Part shown: positions 7,596 through 16,091 of the stretch, piece by piece
How positions within the stretch are numbered: position 1 is the stretch's first letter
Layout: every line of letters begins with the position of its first letter
Assembly (NCBI RefSeq): GCF_900120155.1
Contig: NZ_LT635548.1
Location: 62,001-126,000 of the forward strand
Source: Clostridium sp. Marseille-P3244
Lineage (GTDB): Bacteria; Bacillota; Clostridia; Lachnospirales; Lachnospiraceae
Direction: 5' to 3'
DNA: 64,000 bases
Made by a program: the position numbers and the translations under genes
Notes under the pieces: model-generated
The model's input: only the letters and a program-made list of their open reading frames with translations
Database searches by the model: none
What the model was told of the DNA's origin: nothing

Positions 7596-8340
7596 GTATT
7601 CCACCTCCTGTGGCCGATTCTCCTGAATTTCCAGGTAAAGGAGCACTGCCTAAAAACTTCCTCCCCGCACGGCTCTTCCGATACTCCTGTGCCGTCCCGA
7701 AGAAGAGCATTTTCTCCTGCAGATGCAGGATATGGCTGGCATCCTCCACTGCGCTCTCCACATCATGGGACACCATCACCACCGCGATTCCGGAGTCTCT
7801 GTTTACTTTCCGGATCAGCTCATAAAATTCACCGGCCGCGATCGGATCCAGCCCGGTCACAGGCTCATCCAGAAGCAGAAGACTTCTGGTGGCACACAGG
7901 GCCCGGGCAAGAAGAGCTCTTTGTTTCTGTCCGCCTGACAGATCCCGGAAACACTGTTTTTCAAGATCCCGGATATTCAGAAGTTCCATCTTATCTATGG
8001 CGTCTTTTTTGTCTTCGCTGCTGTAGAAGGGTTTCAATCCCCGTCTGTTCAGACGGCCGGAAAGCACGACTTCGTAGACGCTGGCCGGAAAATCCCTCTG
8101 GATATCTGTCTGCTGAGCCAGATACCCGATCTCGGTTTTCTTCAATCCGTCTCCATAGATGATCTGTCCCTTTTCTACGGATTTTAATCCAAGAAGGCTC
8201 TTGATCAGGGTGCTCTTTCCGGAGCCATTTTCTCCTACAATACACAGGTAATCACCGGATTCTATCGCAAAATCCACATCCCTTACCACTGTCTGGCCCT
8301 CATAACCGATGGAAACATTCTCACACTTTATAAGTGCCAT
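7588..8340 (-). CDS. znuC: Zinc/metal ABC transporter ATP-binding protein
   Basis: A 250-residue ATPase that powers the metal importer. Walker A GENGSGKSTL (about 37-46), Q-loop in YLAQQTD (about 73-79), signature LSGGQKQRALLARAL (about 133-147) and Walker B LLLLDEPVTGLD (about 153-164) with the switch histidine in VMVSHD are all intact. The start overlaps the znuA stop (ATGA at 8337-8340), so translation is probably coupled. The C-terminus is somewhat longer than the minimal ATPase and ends in a Gly-rich tail overlapping znuB. Confidence 0.93.
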   Translation of the reverse strand: MALIKCENVSIGYEGQTVVRDVDFAIESGDYLCIVGENGSGKSTLIKSLLGLKSVEKGQIIYGDGLKKTEIGYLAQQTDIQRDFPASVYEVVLSGRLNRRGLKPFYSSEDKKDAIDKMELLNIRDLEKQCFRDLSGGQKQRALLARALCATRSLLLLDEPVTGLDPIAAGEFYELIRKVNRDSGIAVVMVSHDVESAVEDASHILHLQEKMLFFGTAQEYRKSRAGRKFLGSAPLPGNSGESATGGGIHD

Positions 8341-9347
8341 CAGTTCAATACCTCCTTTAGTGTCTCTGCGTTTTTCCGCATCATGTCCAGATAAGTTTCC
8401 CCCTCCTGGAACTCCTGCGCTGACAGGTTATGGCAGCTGTAGAAAACCTTTACTTCTGTTCCCGACGCCTCTGCCACCGCATTTGCGATATCCGCGTTGC
8501 TTAACTCCATTTTCAGCACCGCAGGTACTTTTTCTTCTTTCACTTTCTCGATCAAGAATGCCATGGTTGCCGCGCTCGGCTCTGTGTCCCCTGCGCATCC
8601 CGGAAAGGCCGCGTAATAATCCAGTCCATACTCATCCGCAAAATAACGGAAGGGGAATCTGTCTCCAAAGATCAAAAGCTTTCTCTCACTGTTTTCCACA
8701 ATATCCCGGAACTGTCCGTCCAGTGTCGACAATTCTTCCTGATATCCGGCAGCGTTTGTTTCATACCGTTCTCTGTTGGAGGGGTCTGCTTTGATAAGAA
8801 TATCCTTGATATTTTCCACGATCATAGACGCGTTGACAGGGGAGGTCCACACATGTTCATCGATCTCATGGACGGAATGAGGCTCCTCATTTTCCTCCTC
8901 GTCGTGGGTGTGGCCGGCCGGGGATTTCATCCCCTCTACATGTTCTTCTTCCACTGTCTCCACACAATCGGTCATTTTCAGTGTATAACGCCCGTTATCA
9001 GGCACAGAACTTAAAATCTCCTCCACCCATACGTCATTTTCTCCGCCTGTGTAGATAAAGATATCGCTGTTTTGTATCGCGATAATATCCTGTGGCGTCG
9101 GCTCATATGAATGAGCCTCTTCTCCCGGTTTTAAGAGCATTCTCAGCTCCACGCTGTCTCCCGCGATCTCCCGTACAAAATCATAGGGCGGGAAGTTCGT
9201 CGTCACCACGCTGATCTTCCCGTCCTCTTCTTTTGTCTGTTTTTCCTCTTTTCCGGATATGCTGCATCCGCCGGATAAAGTGATAAAACACAGGGCGGCG
9301 GCTGCGCATGCTGTTCTGTATAACAGTGCTTTTTTCCGCATTCTCAT
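8340..9347 (-). CDS. znuA: Zinc ABC transporter substrate-binding lipoprotein
   Basis: Extracytoplasmic receptor of the A-I family that captures Zn (possibly Mn). The signal peptide ends in a lipobox, LSGGC (Cys at about residue 28), so it is anchored in the membrane outer leaflet. The ligand region H at AHSYEPTPQD (about 97-106), a His/Asp/Glu-rich loop (HTHDEEENEEPHSVHEIDEH, about 146-165) and EHVWTSP follow. The acidic His-rich loop points to zinc over manganese. 335 residues. It starts immediately after folA, whose stop codon sits in the ribosome binding site region, so it is co-transcribed with folate genes. No Zur box was recognised. Confidence 0.9.
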   Translation of the reverse strand: MRMRKKALLYRTACAAAALCFITLSGGCSISGKEEKQTKEEDGKISVVTTNFPPYDFVREIAGDSVELRMLLKPGEEAHSYEPTPQDIIAIQNSDIFIYTGGENDVWVEEILSSVPDNGRYTLKMTDCVETVEEEHVEGMKSPAGHTHDEEENEEPHSVHEIDEHVWTSPVNASMIVENIKDILIKADPSNRERYETNAAGYQEELSTLDGQFRDIVENSERKLLIFGDRFPFRYFADEYGLDYYAAFPGCAGDTEPSAATMAFLIEKVKEEKVPAVLKMELSNADIANAVAEASGTEVKVFYSCHNLSAQEFQEGETYLDMMRKNAETLKEVLN

Positions 9348-9836
9348 CTATCTCCGCTTATATGTGGTAAAACAGAATGTAAGGTCAAAACAGGTCTGTT
9401 CCTCCCCTTCTTCCGTCATTTCCCACTCTTCCATCTCATCCAGATCGGGAAAGAACGTATCCGCCTCAAACGCCCGGTCAATCTTTGTCACATACACTGT
9501 ATCGCAGTGGGGAAGCATCATACGGTAAATACTTTCCCCTCCGATCACATAAATATCGTCCGTATTATATTTCTTCAGTTCTTCCATAAGCTCTTCCTCG
9601 CTGTGCACGATCACAGCGTCTTTGACCTTATAATCTTTGTTTCCTGTCAGAACGATATTGATCCGGTTCTTTAAAGGGAGCCCTCCCGGAAAACTTTCCA
9701 GTGTCTTCCTTCCCATCACAACCACGTTCCCTGTGGTCGTCTCCCGGAAGAATTTCATATCAGAGGGAATACTGACGAGAAGTTTGTTCTTATTCCCGAT
9801 TCCCCAGTTTGTGTCTGCTGAGAGTATTGCTTTCAT
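9348..9836 (-). CDS. folA: Dihydrofolate reductase
   Basis: NADPH-dependent reduction of dihydrofolate to tetrahydrofolate, regenerating the cofactor oxidised by ThyA encoded just upstream. At 162 residues it has the expected length. Seen: MKAILSADTNWGIGNKNKLL at the N-terminus (family 'A.D..WGIG..N.L'), MKFFRETTTGNVVVMGRKTLES (about 27-48) with the cofactor-binding Arg-Lys-Thr, and YVIGGESIYRMML (about 95-107). Directly abuts znuA. Confidence 0.95.
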   Translation of the reverse strand: MKAILSADTNWGIGNKNKLLVSIPSDMKFFRETTTGNVVVMGRKTLESFPGGLPLKNRINIVLTGNKDYKVKDAVIVHSEEELMEELKKYNTDDIYVIGGESIYRMMLPHCDTVYVTKIDRAFEADTFFPDLDEMEEWEMTEEGEEQTCFDLTFCFTTYKRR

Positions 9837-9885
9837 AATAACAACTGCCTTTCTTAATAACTGTTCTTCTTAAATAACACAGGAA

Positions 9886-10734
9886 CTATACGGCTACCGG
9901 TATATTGCGGATCTGCGGATGCGTCTCATAATTGTCCAGACGCACATCATCCGGCGTGAACTCATAAAAATCCGTGATCTCCGGATTTAGCCAGAATGAG
10001 GGCGCCGGAAGGGGTTCTCTTGCGATCAGCTCTTCGATCATCGGTATGTGCCGGTCATAGATATGCGCGTCCGCGATCACATGGACGAACTCGCCCGCCT
10101 TCATGCCGCACACCTGGGCCAGCATATAGATCAGTACCGCGTACTGACACACATTCCAGTTATTTGCCGTAAGCACATCCTGGGAACGCTGGTTCAGGAT
10201 CCCGTTGAGAGTAAGTACATCACTGTCCGTTTCCTTCGTCACATTAAACGTCATGCTGTACGCACAGGGATACAGGTTCATCTCATGGAGGTCCTGATGC
10301 ACGTAGATGTTCGTCATGATCCTCCTGCTGTACGGATTATTTTTCAGATCAAAGATCACACGGTCCGTCTGATCCATCATCCCTTCCTTATACTGGTGCT
10401 TTACCCCCATCTGGTAGCCATAGGCTTTGCCGATGGAACCTTTTTCATCTGCCCAGCTGTCCCAGATATGACTTTTCAGCTCATGGATGTTATTGGATTT
10501 CTTCTGCCAGATCCAGAGCATCTCGTCCACACAACTTTTAATGGCTGTCCTGCGAAGTGTCAGCGCCGGAAATTCCTTTGAAAGATCGTAGCGGTTCACT
10601 ACACCGAATTTCTTGATCGTGTAGGCAGGAGTCCCATCCTCCCACACAGGCCGTACTTTCTCTCCCTCCGTACTTGTGCCGTTGTCAATGATATCCCTGC
10701 ACATCTCAATAAACACCTTATCCGCGTAACTCAT
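9886..10734 (-). CDS. thyA: Thymidylate synthase (ThyA type)
   Basis: Makes dTMP from dUMP using methylene-tetrahydrofolate. The catalytic cysteine lies in NLYPCAYSMTF (about 154-164), followed by LNGILNQRSQDV (dUMP-binding Arg-Ser region), NWNVCQYAVL and HIYDRHI near the C-terminus. 282 residues. RBS AAAGGAG about 6 nt before the ATG. First gene of the folate/zinc run; a dispersed palindrome lies just upstream, between it and the marR gene. Confidence 0.95.
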   Translation of the reverse strand: MSYADKVFIEMCRDIIDNGTSTEGEKVRPVWEDGTPAYTIKKFGVVNRYDLSKEFPALTLRRTAIKSCVDEMLWIWQKKSNNIHELKSHIWDSWADEKGSIGKAYGYQMGVKHQYKEGMMDQTDRVIFDLKNNPYSRRIMTNIYVHQDLHEMNLYPCAYSMTFNVTKETDSDVLTLNGILNQRSQDVLTANNWNVCQYAVLIYMLAQVCGMKAGEFVHVIADAHIYDRHIPMIEELIAREPLPAPSFWLNPEITDFYEFTPDDVRLDNYETHPQIRNIPVAV

Positions 10735-10770
10735 TCTTTTCTCCTTTACTGAATTTTCTGACGATTCTTT

Positions 10771-10816
10771 AAAAAGGGGTCAGGCCCCTTTTAAAAAGTA
10801 CCTGTCCCCTTTTTTC
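10771..10816. repeat. Dispersed palindrome, copy A
   Basis: Imperfect palindrome: AAAAAGGGGTCAGG on the left pairs with CCTGTCCCCTTTTT on the right (one mismatch). The loop again contains CCCCTTTTAAAAAG. Related to the copies at 22384-22423 and 39866-39908. Lies between thyA and marR, both minus strand, so it may terminate marR transcription. Confidence 0.85.
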
Positions 10817-10834
10817 AAAGTTTCCTGTTAATTC

Positions 10835-11269
10835 TTATGGATCAGCTATATTGTACAACAATTTCTCAAGATTTTTCCTTAAAGCGTGTATTTCTCTTCT
10901 TGTCATTCCCCGGGTCAGTTCCCGGTCCAGTTTCCTCCGGTCCGTCTCCATACGCTTCTGGATATCATAGGCCTTTTCGGTAAGATATATATTTTTTCTG
11001 CGTTTATCCTTTGTACTGGGAACGCACAGAATATAACCTTTCTCATCCAGACGTTTGAGGATTCCTGTTACGGTAGGATTTTTCAGATTAAGAGCTTTTT
11101 CCACATCCCTCTGACTTATCTCTTCTCTGCTGGTATGGAAAAGATAATCCAGGACAGCGCACTGTGAGGAAGTGATCCCGATATTTTTCAACCGCTCATT
11201 CAGATCCTTCTCGTACACATTATTGATCTGCTTTATCATAAATCCGATGGGCTGTTCTCTCTTCTCCAT
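10835..11269 (-). CDS. MarR family transcriptional regulator
   Basis: A 144-residue winged-helix DNA-binding protein; target and ligand unknown. The N-terminal dimerisation helix is followed by ISQRDVEKALNLKNPTVTGILKRLDEKGY (recognition helix region, about 58-86) and the wing with KDKRRKNIYLT (about 93-103). The ATG at 11269 is chosen: AGGAGA lies 10 nt upstream, and the promoter (11360-11388) would start the mRNA at about 11353, so the ORF's far-upstream GTG at 11350 would have no leader. No divergent target gene is adjacent, so it may regulate itself or genes elsewhere. Confidence 0.88.
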   Translation of the reverse strand: MEKREQPIGFMIKQINNVYEKDLNERLKNIGITSSQCAVLDYLFHTSREEISQRDVEKALNLKNPTVTGILKRLDEKGYILCVPSTKDKRRKNIYLTEKAYDIQKRMETDRRKLDRELTRGMTRREIHALRKNLEKLLYNIADP

Positions 11270-11359
11270 TCTGTACATCTCTCCTGTTCCGGAACCGTCG
11301 CTGCATCGTTTTTCTGAAAAATAGTTTTTGTTCTGCTCTTTTTTGTCCACACTGAAAAT

Positions 11360-11388
11360 ATTATACGAATTTTGCCATAGAGTGTCAA
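11360..11388 (-). promoter_or_regulatory. Promoter of the marR gene
   Basis: Minus strand TTGACA (11383-11388), 17-nt spacer, TATAAT (11360-11365): a perfect consensus. Confidence 0.88.
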
Positions 11389-11412
11389 CGCTTCCGTTTC
11401 CGGTATGACAAA

Positions 11413-11467
11413 AACAGCTGCTAAAATAATTACCCTCATCTCTCAGATAATTATTTTAACAGCTGTT
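11413..11467 (-). terminator. Terminator of tRNA-Gly
   Basis: Inverted repeat of about 20-bp arms (AACAGCTGTTAAAATAATTA type) lying 8 bp past the tRNA 3' end. On the minus strand the right arm runs into TTTTTG, as a factor-independent terminator should. Confidence 0.8.
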
Positions 11468-11475
11468 CTCTGGAG

Positions 11476-11548
11476 AGCGACAGACGGGGTTCGAACCCGC
11501 GACCCCGACCTTGGCAAGGTCGTACTCTACCAACTGAGCCACTGTCGC
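11476..11548 (-). tRNA. tRNA-Gly (GCC)
   Basis: 73-nt cloverleaf on the minus strand: 7-bp acceptor stem GCGACAG/CTGTCGC, D-arm with GGCTCAGTTGGTAGAG, anticodon loop CTTGCCAAG giving GCC, T-arm GGGTTCGAACCC, discriminator U. CCA is not encoded. Single tRNA with its own promoter (11581-11609) and terminator (11413-11467). Confidence 0.97.
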
Positions 11549-11580
11549 ATTTCTATGTTCCGGCAATCAGAACAATAGAT

Positions 11581-11609
11581 ACTATACTATATTAATTTTA
11601 AAATGTCAA
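11581..11609 (-). promoter_or_regulatory. Promoter of tRNA-Gly
   Basis: Minus strand TTGACA (11604-11609), 17-nt spacer, TATAGT (11581-11586). The -35 box contains the TGA stop codon (11606-11608) of the mscS gene, so the two are tightly packed. Confidence 0.85.
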
Positions 11610-12592
11610 CAGTTTTTTTCAGGATTTTTCGGGTTTTCATTTTTCATGTGCACGGTAAGCTGATTGTATGGTATCTCAATACCTTCCGCGTCAAAATTGA
11701 GCTTGATCCCTTCCAGAAGCCTCCACCGGGTAGCCCAGTATTCCTCTGTCTTAACCCAGGCCCGAAGCCCGATCACTACGGAACTTTCACCAAGGGAATC
11801 CACAAATACTCTGATTTCTTCGTCCTGTTTAATAGAAGGGTCCTGATACAGCATATCTTCCACCAGCTTTTTTGCCTTTTTCAGGTCCGCGTCATAAGAG
11901 ATACCTACCTTTAAGTCCAGTTTACGCTCTGGTCTGGCAGTCACATTTGTCAGGCTGTTATTGGTCAGGATACTGTTCGGGACGACCACTGTCTGATTGT
12001 CCACTGTAGCCAGTTTTGTATAGAATATCTGGATCTCCTTTACTGTACCCTCGACTCCTTCCTGGGGAACAACAATATAATCTCCCACCGCGAAAGGCTT
12101 CAGCAGAAGGATCAGGATGCCTCCCGCGAAATTAGACAGACTGCCCTGCAGCGCCAGGCCGATGGCCACTCCTGCGGAAGCGATCAACGCGGCTACAGAC
12201 GAAGATTCTACGCCAAAATTCGTCGCGATCATGAAGATCAGCAGCGCATACAGTCCAAATTTCAGCATGGAATCCACAAACTGGCTGACTCCCGTGTCCG
12301 CGTTGCTCCGCTCAAATGACCTGCGTATGAGCTTGCGTATCCATTTGATCACTTTACTCCCGACAAAGAAAAAGACCAGCGCCAAAAGCACTTTTATCCC
12401 AAATGCCGCGATATCCGGCAGATGATCCTGAAAAAACTGTATGAACCGGTTCACTTCCCTGGTCGCGTCTGTAGTAACCTGTTCAGCGGATTCCAGAACA
12501 TCTTCCAGCGATCCATCGGTTACATCGGCAGTTCCGGCAGTCGCCTTATAAAACATATTCCCTGCCAGCAGCACCATATACTTTGCCATCAT
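11606..12592 (-). CDS. MscS family mechanosensitive ion channel
   Basis: A tension-gated pore that releases solutes on osmotic downshock. 328 residues: an N-terminal segment, membrane helices around residues 60-80 and 100-120, and a pore-lining helix ASAGVAIGLALQGSLSNFAGGI (about 131-152) with the Gly/Ala packing of MscS, followed by the beta domain (VGDYIVVPQEGVEGTVKEI). The ATG at 12592 has GAGGAG 9 nt upstream; the ORF's earlier ATG at 12628 overlaps the end of pgeF and has a weaker context. Adjacent genes are unrelated in function. Confidence 0.88.
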   Translation of the reverse strand: MMAKYMVLLAGNMFYKATAGTADVTDGSLEDVLESAEQVTTDATREVNRFIQFFQDHLPDIAAFGIKVLLALVFFFVGSKVIKWIRKLIRRSFERSNADTGVSQFVDSMLKFGLYALLIFMIATNFGVESSSVAALIASAGVAIGLALQGSLSNFAGGILILLLKPFAVGDYIVVPQEGVEGTVKEIQIFYTKLATVDNQTVVVPNSILTNNSLTNVTARPERKLDLKVGISYDADLKKAKKLVEDMLYQDPSIKQDEEIRVFVDSLGESSVVIGLRAWVKTEEYWATRWRLLEGIKLNFDAEGIEIPYNQLTVHMKNENPKNPEKNC

Positions 12593-12614
12593 AAGCTTAG
12601 TCTCCTCTTGTAAA

Positions 12615-13493
12615 TCATCTTTCCTCATCCTGCCGCTTCAGCGCCAGGAACGCGCACAGGTTTCCTCTTTTATTCCCGGCAGCGCGATGGGAATAGAGGA
12701 TCCTGCTGTTACAGTGGGTACACACATTTGTCACAGCGATATGCTCTGGACGGATCCCCGCCTCCAGAAAAATGATCTGGTTTGCCTTCCAGAGATCCAG
12801 CTGATATTTTCCGTCCGGCTTTCTGTAAAAAAGCTGTTCCCAGTATCGTTCTTCAAAAGCCTCCCGGAATCTGTCGATCACTTCTTCGCTTACCTCATAA
12901 CAGTCCATGCACACAGACGGACCTACCGCCGCCAGGATATCCGACGGATCGCATCCGAACTTCTCATTCATAATCTCTATAGTATTACGGCCAATCTTCC
13001 CGACCGTTCCCCGCCATCCCGAATGGCTCAGTCCGATGACCTTTTTCACCGGATCCACAAAATACAGCGGTACACAGTCCGCATAGGAAGTCACCAGGCA
13101 AAGACCGGGGACATTTGTTATAAGGCCGTCTACATCTGTGTAATCCCTGTCACGCGTGATCCCTTTCCCCCGGTCTTTTTCTGTCACGACCCGTACATTG
13201 GTCGTATGCGTCTGCTTTGACAGGACCATGTCGTTACAGTCCACTCCCAGCGCGTTCCCGATACGCCGAAAATTTTCCTTCACTGCCTCCGGATCATCTC
13301 CCCGGTCAAAACTCAGATTCAAAGACGCGTAACATCCTCTGCTGGCCCCGCCCAAGCGGGTGGAAAATCCGTGGCGGACAATACCTGTCTCCCGGAGCAG
13401 AGGATACTCCAGATAAGGCGGATGTCCCTCTGTCCCGTCACAAATTTCGTCAAATATATGTTTTTTGTTTTTATAGTTCAGTCCCAGACTCAT
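12615..13493 (-). CDS. pgeF: Peptidoglycan editing factor PgeF (YfiH/laccase-domain protein)
   Basis: YfiH-family multicopper-oxidase-like fold proteins hydrolyse wrongly built UDP-MurNAc-L-Ser precursors and have purine nucleoside activity in some homologues. Key features are present: TSYADCVPLYF (about 134-144), LSHSGWRGTVGKI (about 153-165) with the metal-binding His, VGPSVCMDCYEV, and CTHCNSRILYSHRA (about 264-277) near the C-terminus. 292 residues, slightly longer than average because of an N-terminal extension. Part of the run downstream of yraN. Confidence 0.9.
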   Translation of the reverse strand: MSLGLNYKNKKHIFDEICDGTEGHPPYLEYPLLRETGIVRHGFSTRLGGASRGCYASLNLSFDRGDDPEAVKENFRRIGNALGVDCNDMVLSKQTHTTNVRVVTEKDRGKGITRDRDYTDVDGLITNVPGLCLVTSYADCVPLYFVDPVKKVIGLSHSGWRGTVGKIGRNTIEIMNEKFGCDPSDILAAVGPSVCMDCYEVSEEVIDRFREAFEERYWEQLFYRKPDGKYQLDLWKANQIIFLEAGIRPEHIAVTNVCTHCNSRILYSHRAAGNKRGNLCAFLALKRQDEER

Positions 13494-13543
13494 CTTATTA
13501 TCTTCCCGCAGATCCCACCGCCGTCAGACGGTGCACCCATCCT

Positions 13544-13900
13544 TCAACCAGTAAATGCGTTTTTAATATATGTCACTTCCGTACCTTCTATCCCGATCAC
13601 ATCAAAACGGCAGGGCATCTCTTCCAGATGCCGCTGTGTCAGATACTGCATGGCACACCGGAAGATCGTCCTCTGTTTCCTGCAGTCCACAGCTTCAGCC
13701 GGACTTCCCGCCCTGGAATCTGACCGGTATTTGACTTCGCAGAATACAAGATAATCTCCGTCTTTCGCAATGATATCGATCTCTCCTGCTCTGCACCTGT
13801 AGTTATATTCCAGAATCTCAAATCCCAGCTGTTCCAGATAATATCCGGCAGCCCGTTCATAAGCCGCGCCAGTCTGCCTTTTATTTTTCCTCTCAGCCAC
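13544..13900 (-). CDS. YraN family (UPF0102) putative endonuclease
   Basis: 118 residues. The nuclease-like core matches the restriction-endonuclease fold of UPF0102: GAAYERAAGYYLEQLGFEILEYNYRCRAGEIDIIAKDG (about 11-48), then LVFCEVKYRSD with the E-x-K catalytic pair (about 51-61). The cellular role is unsettled. It abuts rnhB (start codon one base before the rnhB stop region), an arrangement conserved across Firmicutes. Confidence 0.9.
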   Translation of the reverse strand: MAERKNKRQTGAAYERAAGYYLEQLGFEILEYNYRCRAGEIDIIAKDGDYLVFCEVKYRSDSRAGSPAEAVDCRKQRTIFRCAMQYLTQRHLEEMPCRFDVIGIEGTEVTYIKNAFTG

Positions 13901-14668
13901 TCATTCACCGCCCATAAAATTTTTGATGAAAGATTTCCTGTGGATGGGGGTTGGCCCCAGAGTCTGTATCGCCTCAATATGTTCCTTCGATCCATAACCC
14001 TTATGACGGGCAAATCCATAACCCGGCAGGATCCTGTCATACTCCGCCATCAGCCGGTCCCTTGTAACCTTGGCGATAATGCTGGCAGCCGCGATAGAAA
14101 CACTCTTGGCGTCTCCTTTGATAATAGGAACCTGTCTGATCCCGATCCCGGGGATCGTAACCGCGTCATTTAAAAGGATATCCGGTGTTACCCCCAGTTT
14201 TGCAACGGCAGTCCTCATGGCTTCATATGTAGCCTGAAGAATATTAATCTGATCGATCCGGGCCGGCGAAGCCATGCCCACGCCAACAGCCAGCGCTTTT
14301 TCCATAATCTCATCGTAAAGAGCTTCCCGCTTTACCGGAGAAAGCTTTTTAGAATCGTTGAGATAAAGGATCTCACAGTCCTTCGGCAGTATGACCGCGC
14401 CGGCCACCACCGGCCCTGCGAGAGGCCCTCTTCCCGCCTCGTCGATCCCGCAGATCAGCCCGGAGTCTTCATACTTTTTCTCGTAGATCTTCATGCCATC
14501 GAGCCGCTTTCTTTCTGCCTGCAGCGCTTCTTCTTTTTTTCTGTATCTGTCGATCAGATTCCGTACTCCCTGACGGTCATCCTGCGCATACACCTGGTAC
14601 AGCTTCTTTCGTTCTTCCACAGAGGCGTGTTCAAACTCTGTCTTTATCTGCGCGATACTTTTACTCAT
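13901..14668 (-). CDS. rnhB: Ribonuclease HII
   Basis: Removes ribonucleotides and RNA primers from DNA. The active site ICGIDEAGRGPLAGPVVAGAV (about 73-93) holds the first Asp-Glu pair; LNDSKKLSP (about 103-111) the next acidic residue; and IIKGDAKSVSIAAASIIAKVTRD (about 176-198) with GYGSKEH closes the core. 255 residues including an extended N-terminal helical domain typical of Bacillus-type RNase HII. Overlaps the lepB stop by 8 bp. Confidence 0.95.
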   Translation of the reverse strand: MSKSIAQIKTEFEHASVEERKKLYQVYAQDDRQGVRNLIDRYRKKEEALQAERKRLDGMKIYEKKYEDSGLICGIDEAGRGPLAGPVVAGAVILPKDCEILYLNDSKKLSPVKREALYDEIMEKALAVGVGMASPARIDQINILQATYEAMRTAVAKLGVTPDILLNDAVTIPGIGIRQVPIIKGDAKSVSIAAASIIAKVTRDRLMAEYDRILPGYGFARHKGYGSKEHIEAIQTLGPTPIHRKSFIKNFMGGE

Positions 14669-15197
14669 GTTTTATCACTCCAAAATCACTGAGGGGCCAG
14701 ATCCTCACCCATGCCCTGCCCAGCAGTTCCTCTCTGTGGATCACTCCCACACTGACTGAACGGCTGTCCTGACTGTTGTTCCGGTTGTCCCCCAGCACAA
14801 AATACTCGTCTGCTCCCAGGGTAATCGGTTCTGCTGCCAGGCCGGCTTCTTTCATGACCTCATTTCCGTAATGCTCATCCAGCATCTGTCCGTTTATATA
14901 CACGTAACCGTCTACGATCTGCACAGTTTCACCGGGAAGACCGATAATGCGTTTAATATAGTATGTATTCTCTTCGTAACGGTATGGAAAAACCACTATA
15001 TCATACCGTTTCGGGTCCCGGAACCGGTATGATATCTTATCCACGATAAGCTGATCCCCGTCAGAGAGGGTCGTCTCCATAGAGAAGCCGCTTACCTGGG
15101 TCCTTTGTCCCACATACGTCACGATCAGATACGACGCCGCCACCACGGCCGCGATAAACACCAGCCAGCCTAAGAGTTCTCTTATGATGCCTTTCAT
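14661..15197 (-). CDS. lepB: Signal peptidase I (type I, bacterial Ser-Lys)
   Basis: Cleaves Sec signal peptides at the outer membrane face. One N-terminal membrane segment (LVFIAAVVAASYLIVTYVG, about 12-30), catalytic Ser in VSGFSMETTL (about 35-44), Lys in YYIKRIIGLPGETV (about 78-91) and the conserved GDNRNNSQDSR (about 135-145). 178 residues. One of two bacterial-type signal peptidases in this cluster, distinct from the SipW-type enzyme at 34.3-34.9 kb. Confidence 0.95.
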   Translation of the reverse strand: MKGIIRELLGWLVFIAAVVAASYLIVTYVGQRTQVSGFSMETTLSDGDQLIVDKISYRFRDPKRYDIVVFPYRYEENTYYIKRIIGLPGETVQIVDGYVYINGQMLDEHYGNEVMKEAGLAAEPITLGADEYFVLGDNRNNSQDSRSVSVGVIHREELLGRAWVRIWPLSDFGVIKHE

Positions 15198-15220
15198 TTT
15201 AAATCACTTCCTCGCTGTAT

Positions 15221-16060
15221 TCAAGGCTTTTCCAGCGTAATCCGCCCCAGTCTTCCATCCCGGAAATCATCCAGAAGGATCGACGCCGCTTTCTCTGTGT
15301 CAAATTCATTTCCCCGTACCAGACAGTGCCTGCTTTCGGCAATATTTCTCAGACAGTCAAAAGCATCTTCTGTAGATGGGATGGAATACTTTTCTTCCAG
15401 CACACCCGGATATGCCCTGTTCAAAAACTTTATCAGCTCTGCCGCCAGCTCTTCTGTCTGAAGGATCTCATCCTTGATCGAACCAATAAAAGCCAGCTTC
15501 AGACCTACCTCCTGATCCTCAAATTTAGGCCAGAGGATTCCCGGTGTATCCAGAAGCTCCACACTTTTATTGAGCCGTATCCACTGTTTTCCCTTTGTCA
15601 CTCCCGGCCGGTTTCCGGTTTTTGTACAGGCCTTCCCTGCCAGCGTATTGATAAAAGTAGATTTTCCTACATTTGGGATCCCCACTACCATGGCCCGCAC
15701 CGGCCGGTTGAGTATCCCCCGTTTCCGGTCCCGCTCTGTCTTCTCACGGCATGCTTCCTGGATGACCGTCTGGATCGATCGGATTCCGGCTCCCCTTTTC
15801 GAATTTACCTTGACAGCAGAATATCCTTTTTTCTTAAAAAAATCAATCCACTCATCATTTGCGGCATCCTCTGCAAGATCTGCCTTGTTCAACAGAATGA
15901 TCCTGGACTTGTTTCTTCCCAGCTCATCAATGTCCGGGTTTCTGCTGCCAAGCGGCACGCGAGCATCCACCAGCTCGATGATCAGATCGATCAGCTTTAT
16001 ATTTTCCTGCATCATCCTCCGGGCTTTTGTCATATGCCCCGGATACCACTGAAAATGCAT
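15221..16060 (-). CDS. rbgA: Ribosome biogenesis GTPase RbgA (YlqF)
   Basis: Circularly permuted GTPase acting late in 50S subunit assembly. The G-motif order is permuted as expected: G4 LLNKADL (about 56-62) precedes G1 GIPNVGKSTFINTL (about 128-141) and G3 DTPGIL (about 171-176). The N-terminus MHFQWYPGHMTKARRMM is the RbgA hallmark. 279 residues. Neighbours rplS, trmD and ffh are in the usual Firmicute order. Confidence 0.95.
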   Translation of the reverse strand: MHFQWYPGHMTKARRMMQENIKLIDLIIELVDARVPLGSRNPDIDELGRNKSRIILLNKADLAEDAANDEWIDFFKKKGYSAVKVNSKRGAGIRSIQTVIQEACREKTERDRKRGILNRPVRAMVVGIPNVGKSTFINTLAGKACTKTGNRPGVTKGKQWIRLNKSVELLDTPGILWPKFEDQEVGLKLAFIGSIKDEILQTEELAAELIKFLNRAYPGVLEEKYSIPSTEDAFDCLRNIAESRHCLVRGNEFDTEKAASILLDDFRDGRLGRITLEKP

Positions 16061-16091
16061 TGTTCTCCTCCTTTTATCCCCGGAAACGGGA

